The notes beneath the pieces were generated by a model. That model was not told the DNA's origin. It made no database searches and saw nothing but the letters and a program-made list of their open reading frames with translations. A program made the translations under genes and the position numbers. A stretch of DNA of 64,000 bases from Bacillus sp. N1-1 (GTDB lineage Bacteria; Bacillota; Bacilli; Bacillales; Guptibacillaceae): positions 1,612,001-1,676,000 of the forward strand of contig NZ_CP046564.1 in NCBI RefSeq assembly GCF_009818105.1. Reading direction: 5' to 3'. Shown piece after piece: positions 58,872 to 64,000 of this stretch (the first letter of the stretch is position 1; every line of letters begins with the position of its first letter).

Positions 58872-61739
58872 GTGAAAAGCTTGAGAACATTTTCAGTTAA
58901 GGTCTCTCACGAAGAAAACCTGCGCGAATATATGGTGAATCACTCGGAATTGTTTCAGGCACATGCCGTATTCGTTCAACTATATTGTTTTTCGCATAAC
59001 AAAGAGCATGCGGCTGGTGTTGCACAGACGATAACGACTTTTTTACCTCATGCAGTGCTAATTGGGGCCACCGCGGAAGGCGCATTTTATGAGAGTAACT
59101 CGGTAACAGAAGGCATCCTGGTTTCTTTCACAACGTTTGACCATGCAGAAGTGAAGCCATTTGTGATTGAAAGCTCCATTTTGCATAAACCGTTTGAAGG
59201 TGATCCAAAAGAACTTGTCATTTTATTTAATAGTGGAATCGATGATCAAACTGTTTTAACAATGATGGGAAAAACACCATTCATTGGTGGTAAAGCTTCT
59301 GGAATGAATCAGACTTCCTTCATTGTAGCTGGTCAGCAAGTCCTATCAAAAGGGATCGTAGGCGTCCGCATAAGTGGACAGAACCTGCATACAAAAGTTT
59401 ATGAGGAAACCTTTTGGAAACCAGCAGGACGATCGTTCCAGGTTACAAAAGCTCTTGGATCCCGTATTTTTGAAATAGATGGCCTTACTTCAATAGAATT
59501 CTATGAGAAGTATTTAGGCTATGATATGGCGAAACGGCTACCTGAATCGTCCGCTCATGTGCCTTTGCTTCACTTACTAAATGGAAAAGAAAAGCCAATT
59601 TCCGTTTTAAAGAAACATCGAGATGGTTCTGTCACGGTAAACGCATTCCTTGCTAAAGGATCGAAGCTCCAGTTTTCTTACGGAGACGCCACACAAATGG
59701 CTCACTCTTATGAGCGAATTCAAAAACACGCTGAAATGGATGGCTTAGAAAGTCTCTTTTCTTTCTCATCTGCTTCGCTTCCGAAGCTTTTTGCAAACGG
59801 AATTGTTCGTTATTTTGATAGTCTAGAGGAGCTTTGCACACTTACATCTATTTTGCTTGAATCTGAATATTACTCAGATGGCACTGATTTTCACTATGAA
59901 GAGAACAGGATGGTCTTTGCGCATTTTAACGAAAAAGATGTCAAACAAAAAGCTGTAAGGCATCTACCATTACACAATCAGGAGATGAATGACTTGGATG
60001 GTTTAATGGCACTATCACATTTAATTAAAGCTTCCACAGAAGAGTTAGAGACGTTAAACACCAATCTTCAGCAGTCAGAGCAGCGCTTTAAATCTCTGTT
60101 TGAACAAAACCCGAATCTTGTTTACTCTGTTGATGTATACGGTAAAATTACGAGTGTAAATCCGGCACTCAAATCGCTACTTGGATATACTTCCGAAGAA
60201 GTGATGAGTAAGCATTCCCTTCAGTTTGTCTCTTCTGAAGATGTCCAAATGACAAAAGAGAAATTTTATCAAACGTTCCAGGGGATGGCTCAAACGTATG
60301 ACGCTCATCTTGTTCATAAATCCGGAGTCAGCGTGTTATTTACCATTACAAATATCCCGATTATTGTAAATGGAGAAATTACAGGTGCGTATGGGGTTGC
60401 TAAAAGCATTATGAATCAGCGAAAGGCTGAAGAAAAAATTGCTCATCTTGCGTATTATGATGTTCTTACAGAGCTACCTAATCGCCTGTTGTTTGAGAAA
60501 TTATTAAATGAATCATTAAAGAATGAAGAAGAAAAACTGGCTGTGATGTTTATCGACCTTGATCGGTTTAAGTTAATCAATGATAGCCTTGGTCATCAGC
60601 GTGGAGACCAAATTCTAAAACAAGTAACCTCACGTATAAAGGAAGCCATTAAAGATGACGCCGTTCTTGCAAGGTTTGGTGGGGACGAATTTACCGTTCT
60701 CCTTCCCGGACTTACGTGTGAAAAAGATGCGTTAATGCTCGCAAAGCGGGTTGTTGATCATCTAAAACAGCCAATTCTCTTTGATGATGTGGAGTACTTT
60801 ATGACAGTAGGCATTGGAATTAGTCTGTTTCCACTTGATGGACAGGATTTGGATACGCTCATGAAAAATGCTTATATCGCATTGGATCGAGCCAAACAAC
60901 AGGGTGCCAACTATATTGAGTTTTATACAGATGAAATGACAGATGAGGCTTTTGAGCGTTTAGAACTTGAAAGTTATTTAAGAAGAGCGCTTGAGAAAGA
61001 AGAGCTTACGTTATTTTACCAACCTCAAGTGAATCTTGATGAGAAGAAAATTTATGCTTGTGAAGCCTTGATTCGCTGGAATCATCCGAAGCTAGGTCTC
61101 GTTTCGCCAGCTCAATTTATACCGCTCGCAGAAGAAACAGGCTTGATTGAAGAAATTGGCATTTGGGTGTTAAATGAAGCGTGCATGCAAACGAGCAGGT
61201 GGCAGGCGCTTGGATACAACGATTTATCCATTAGTGTTAACGTGTCTGGTCGACAGTTCCAGAGTGAGCGATTCGTTGAATCCGTTAGAGAAGCTTTAAG
61301 AGCTTCAGGACTCTCGCCTCATTCGTTACATCTAGAAGTAACAGAGAGCACAACGCTTGTGAATACCGATTACAGTATTTCAATGTTGAACGAATTACGA
61401 GGAATGGGCATTAAAGTATCGATTGATGATTTTGGTACTGGTTACTCTTCTCTTAGTTACTTAAAGGATTTTCCACTTGATATCCTAAAAATAGATCAAT
61501 CCTTTATTCGAAACCTTCAAGAAAATAACGCAGATGCAGCGATTGTAAAAGCTGTTATCACAATGTGCGAAGGGTTGAATTTATCAATCGTGGCAGAAGG
61601 AATTGAAACGAAAGAGCAGGGAGACATTATACGAAGTTTTGGCTGTAATTTTGCTCAAGGATTTTTCTATAGTAAACCTTTGAATAAGGACCGTTTTGAA
61701 AAGCTTCTTTTATCAAAACGCTTTCCGCTAGCAACGTAA
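58872..61739 (+). CDS. FIST-PAS-GGDEF-EAL cyclic-di-GMP enzyme
   Basis: 955 residues, no membrane helix. FIST_N/FIST_C sensor (about 20-385: HAVFVQLYCFSHNKEHAAG, LIGATAEGAFYE), PAS (about 405-515), GGDEF with intact GGDEF at 603-607, and EAL at 731-733 with SVNVSGRQF, LEVTEST, IDDFGTGYSSL and VAEGIET. Both catalytic cores look active, so it could make and break c-di-GMP, with FIST probably sensing small molecules. The RxxD inhibition site before GGDEF is missing. GTG start with GGATGAGG close before; TTG 58881 is an alternative. Confidence 0.85.
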   Translation: MKSLRTFSVKVSHEENLREYMVNHSELFQAHAVFVQLYCFSHNKEHAAGVAQTITTFLPHAVLIGATAEGAFYESNSVTEGILVSFTTFDHAEVKPFVIESSILHKPFEGDPKELVILFNSGIDDQTVLTMMGKTPFIGGKASGMNQTSFIVAGQQVLSKGIVGVRISGQNLHTKVYEETFWKPAGRSFQVTKALGSRIFEIDGLTSIEFYEKYLGYDMAKRLPESSAHVPLLHLLNGKEKPISVLKKHRDGSVTVNAFLAKGSKLQFSYGDATQMAHSYERIQKHAEMDGLESLFSFSSASLPKLFANGIVRYFDSLEELCTLTSILLESEYYSDGTDFHYEENRMVFAHFNEKDVKQKAVRHLPLHNQEMNDLDGLMALSHLIKASTEELETLNTNLQQSEQRFKSLFEQNPNLVYSVDVYGKITSVNPALKSLLGYTSEEVMSKHSLQFVSSEDVQMTKEKFYQTFQGMAQTYDAHLVHKSGVSVLFTITNIPIIVNGEITGAYGVAKSIMNQRKAEEKIAHLAYYDVLTELPNRLLFEKLLNESLKNEEEKLAVMFIDLDRFKLINDSLGHQRGDQILKQVTSRIKEAIKDDAVLARFGGDEFTVLLPGLTCEKDALMLAKRVVDHLKQPILFDDVEYFMTVGIGISLFPLDGQDLDTLMKNAYIALDRAKQQGANYIEFYTDEMTDEAFERLELESYLRRALEKEELTLFYQPQVNLDEKKIYACEALIRWNHPKLGLVSPAQFIPLAEETGLIEEIGIWVLNEACMQTSRWQALGYNDLSISVNVSGRQFQSERFVESVREALRASGLSPHSLHLEVTESTTLVNTDYSISMLNELRGMGIKVSIDDFGTGYSSLSYLKDFPLDILKIDQSFIRNLQENNADAAIVKAVITMCEGLNLSIVAEGIETKEQGDIIRSFGCNFAQGFFYSKPLNKDRFEKLLLSKRFPLAT

Positions 61740-61742
61740 GAA

Positions 61743-61772
61743 AGATCGACCCATTGTGGTCGGTCTTTTTTT
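61743..61772 (+). terminator. Rho-independent terminator
   Basis: AGATCGACCC attgt GGTCGGTCT (one bulge) then seven T. Confidence 0.75.
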
Positions 61773-61801
61773 GAGTTAACCAACTGGAAATATTGGTGTA
61801 G

Positions 61802-61878
61802 GATGCTCCACATTCAAACAGTCGTTATATTCGCCGCCAGAGGCTATTCTCGAATGTGCTTCGACTGTTTCAAGCATC
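61802..61878 (+). promoter_or_regulatory. Structured leader candidate with mutually exclusive helices
   Basis: GATGCT (61802-61807) pairs with AGCATC (61873-61878); AAACAGTCG (61816-61824) pairs with CGACTGTTT (61862-61870). CACATTC (61809-61815), in the internal loop, is complementary to GAATGTG (61852-61858), in the apical loop. It lies 45 bases before the FAD monooxygenase gene. Confidence 0.45.
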
Positions 61879-61923
61879 AATTGGAAGGGAATAGAAAAAA
61901 TAGCGAAGAAGAGGTGATGGTAC

Positions 61924-63255
61924 ATGGATTATGATGTGATGATCATTGGGGGAGGCATATCAGGACTTACACTCGCTGTTAAATTAGGACAGTGTAATGT
62001 GAAAACGCTATTAATTGAAAAAGATAAAAAGAGTGGGTTGATTTATAAAGGAGAACTGCTTCAGCCAAAGAGCCTTGAAGTTCTTGATCGGATTAATGTG
62101 CTAGAAGTTGTGAAAGAGAACGGGTTTCTGTTACCTTCGATTGAATTTTACGAGTATAACCAAACAGATGATGGATCAATGGAACAGCTGAGTGTTAATG
62201 AGTTCCGTTACGATGTAATCCCATCTCCATACAACACGTCACTTATGATTCCGCATGAGCGGCTAAAAGAGCTTTTGTTTGAAGAAGCTTCGAAATATGA
62301 TTCGGTTGATTATATACAGCCTGCGAAATTAACGGGTTTTACTGAAGAAGAGCCTGAGAACAGGAAAGCCATTATTCAAACGAAAGAAGGAGAGCGTGAA
62401 ATTCATGCAAACTTTTATATTGGCGCCGAGGGAAGGGCATCTCCGACAAGAACGGCAATGGAAGTTGAGATGAAGAATACGAAATACAATCATCATTTCT
62501 TAACAGTTTCGTTTCCGAGACCAGAAACGCTCGATCAGTCAACGATCATTACGACTCAAAATAAATTTGTTGGCCTTTTCCCGCTTCCAAACAATGAAGT
62601 GAGAAGCGTTCTCTTAATTAAACCAGGTGAATTTAAGACGATGCGAGAAGAGGGACTGGAATCGTTTTACCGTGCTTATTGTGAACTGATGCCTGAACTT
62701 AAAGGCTATGTGCATCAGATTGATGCGTGGAAAAAAATTCAGCTCATGATTCCGGTTAGACACAATGTTTCAAATTACGTGAAGAACAATTTTATTTTAA
62801 CTGGAGATGCAGCTCATAGCGTTCACCCTATGGCAGGCGAAGGTATGAACCTGGCAATTCAGGATTCAGATGTGTTAGGAGAACTTCTCTGCTGGATGTT
62901 TCAAACAAATCAAACGGATTGGAAGCATCTAAAGTGGTATGAAAAAGTAAGAAAGCCGCGAGCAGAATATGTTTCAACATTAAGCCACCAGGCTGCATTG
63001 CTTTACTCATTTCCTTATCGGCCGTGGCAGAAGCTTCGTATAAAAGGAGTGAAGCAAACGGAGCATTCCCCGCTCCTTCATTTTAAACAGATGCTGAATA
63101 CGTCAGGTCTGGGAATTTGGAAATTCACCTTGTTGGATCGTATGAAACAAGCAGGATTCATTCCAGCTTCGATAGGGAACGGGAAATTAAGTAAATACCA
63201 TAAAAGGAAAAGGATGTTTACGAAGGAAGATGACTATCCGTGGTATCGCAAATGA
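61924..63255 (+). CDS. FAD-dependent monooxygenase, UbiH-like
   Basis: 443 residues. N-terminal FAD fingerprint VMIIGGGISGLTLAVKL, LLQPKSLEVLDRI, and the second FAD motif FILTGDAAHSVHPMAGEGMNLAIQD. Group A flavin hydroxylases act on aromatic or quinone-like rings. The methyltransferase gene starts 16 bases later, suggesting tailoring of one small molecule, substrate unknown. Preceded by GAAGAGGTG and a structured leader candidate. Confidence 0.85.
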   Translation: MDYDVMIIGGGISGLTLAVKLGQCNVKTLLIEKDKKSGLIYKGELLQPKSLEVLDRINVLEVVKENGFLLPSIEFYEYNQTDDGSMEQLSVNEFRYDVIPSPYNTSLMIPHERLKELLFEEASKYDSVDYIQPAKLTGFTEEEPENRKAIIQTKEGEREIHANFYIGAEGRASPTRTAMEVEMKNTKYNHHFLTVSFPRPETLDQSTIITTQNKFVGLFPLPNNEVRSVLLIKPGEFKTMREEGLESFYRAYCELMPELKGYVHQIDAWKKIQLMIPVRHNVSNYVKNNFILTGDAAHSVHPMAGEGMNLAIQDSDVLGELLCWMFQTNQTDWKHLKWYEKVRKPRAEYVSTLSHQAALLYSFPYRPWQKLRIKGVKQTEHSPLLHFKQMLNTSGLGIWKFTLLDRMKQAGFIPASIGNGKLSKYHKRKRMFTKEDDYPWYRK

Positions 63256-63271
63256 GACGGGAGGAAGTAAA

Positions 63272-64000
63272 ATGAAAGAAATTAAAAGGATCTGGCGTGC
63301 TCGAAAGTGGATGAAAAGTAATGAGCCCTTTTTATATGCCTGGCACGCTCACGTAGGATATGTACACGATTTATTTGATGAATTCGAATCCGGCACCACC
63401 GTCTCAAGCGTTGCGACCAAACGAGACATGAATGAACTGCTTCTAACAAGATGGGCCGATGTTGGTGTGGCAATCGGTCATTTAACAAATGAAGAGAATG
63501 GAAAAATTCGTTCAAAGAAACATATGGTGGAGTCAATATCCAAAAATAGTGAGCAGTCTGTTGGCATTTTATTAAAAGAAATGATGGAATTACATATTCC
63601 GATTTTGCTTTCTTATCCGGATTTACTAAACAAAGATCAACATGCCCTCTATCAGGATGAAGACTATGGTGGAACTGTTGCAGCGACATCAAGCTTTATT
63701 GAACGGTTTGCCTTTCCAAAGATTTATCAAGCCATTAAATCAACAAATGCAACTTCTGTCATTGATTTTGGTGCAGGATATGCAGGTTATTTATCGCGTA
63801 TTGGGGCGAAGCTTGAAAATATGAAACTTGTTGGAATTGAGAAAAATCGATCGGTTTGTTTGGATGCAGAGGACCACATCCATTTTCCGTTAAAATCACC
63901 GATTAACCTCTACCCTGATGATATGATGACGTGGAAATGGGACGGAGAGCCATTTGATGTAGCCATGATGAACAATTTACTCTACTATTTTGCTCCTGAG
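63272..64000 (+). CDS. Class I SAM-dependent methyltransferase, 5' part
   Basis: 243 codons, open to the window edge. A helical N-terminal region (about 1-160) precedes a Rossmann methyltransferase: motif I VIDFGAGYAGYLSRIG, acidic loop LVGIEKNR, and AMMNNLLYYFAPE. GGAGGAAG precedes the ATG. Paired with the monooxygenase above. The rest of the gene and any further cluster genes lie outside the window. Confidence 0.8.
   Translation, partial: MKEIKRIWRARKWMKSNEPFLYAWHAHVGYVHDLFDEFESGTTVSSVATKRDMNELLLTRWADVGVAIGHLTNEENGKIRSKKHMVESISKNSEQSVGILLKEMMELHIPILLSYPDLLNKDQHALYQDEDYGGTVAATSSFIERFAFPKIYQAIKSTNATSVIDFGAGYAGYLSRIGAKLENMKLVGIEKNRSVCLDAEDHIHFPLKSPINLYPDDMMTWKWDGEPFDVAMMNNLLYYFAPE

Noticed and set aside
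61802..61878. c-di-GMP riboswitch next to the GGDEF-EAL gene
   Set aside because: The conserved loops of the GEMM classes are not visible, and the element lies downstream of that gene.

Overview
The window reads as an ordinary chromosome of a low-GC, endospore-forming member of the Bacillaceae. Spore genes are present: the whole gerP germinant-permeability set, cotJABC, a Spo0E-type phosphatase and a soluble sporulation-type kinase. The run addB-addA-sbcD-sbcC ... yisK ... yisL matches the Bacillus subtilis neighbourhood, but gerP lies about 22 kb away instead of inside that run, so this is a relative and not B. subtilis itself. The genus cannot be fixed from sequence alone. No rRNA, tRNA, prophage, insertion sequence or CRISPR array was seen.

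Layout. 1-2.8 kb: end of a manganese ABC importer (mntBCD) and a candidate small RNA. 3-6.3 kb: DUF1206 membrane protein with a sigma-B-like promoter, thioredoxin-like protein, M48 peptidase fused to ankyrin repeats, DinB-like protein. 6.4-9.0 kb: an operon of a 48-residue DnaJ-type zinc-finger protein, a shortened malate-synthase-like protein and isocitrate lyase. 9.1-9.85 kb: a 20-bp-period array, then five 120-bp tandem repeats. 9.85-10.6 kb: a GrdB-like gene with an in-frame UGA followed by a SECIS-like hairpin, very probably a selenoprotein. 10.7-16.3 kb: small membrane protein, Gly/Tyr-rich protein, superoxide dismutase, class A PBP, zinc alcohol dehydrogenase. 16.4-18.4 kb: gerP operon on the minus strand with gerPB moved to the end. 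18.4-29.9 kb: small conserved proteins, moaA-fdhD, an LTA-synthase-family protein, tcyAB without an ATPase gene, a SurA-like lipoprotein, HD hydrolase and GNAT protein. 30-38.5 kb: Spo0E-like phosphatase and PAS kinase, then envelope proteins of unknown role. 38.5-40.3 kb: a second cluster of the 120-bp-type repeat, cotJ and a small protein. 40.5-52.3 kb: addBA and sbcDC. 52.3-52.5 kb: a second 20-bp-period array. 52.6-64 kb: YknW/YknX-like pair, yisK, gabD, rocD, yisL, a FIST-PAS-GGDEF-EAL protein, and an FAD monooxygenase plus methyltransferase running off the edge.

How the genes work together. Several sets form clear functions: Mn uptake; acetate/glyoxylate metabolism, although the malate synthase partner looks catalytically dead; double-strand-break processing (AddAB, SbcCD); spore coat and germination; envelope-stress genes preceded by good ECF-sigma promoter matches (20691 and 23869); and molybdenum cofactor/formate dehydrogenase maturation (moaA, fdhD). 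The points most worth following are the selenoprotein, the repeat family whose hairpin arms vary with compensation, the two 20-bp-period arrays, the inactive-looking malate synthase with its zinc-finger neighbour, and the structured leader at 61802-61878.
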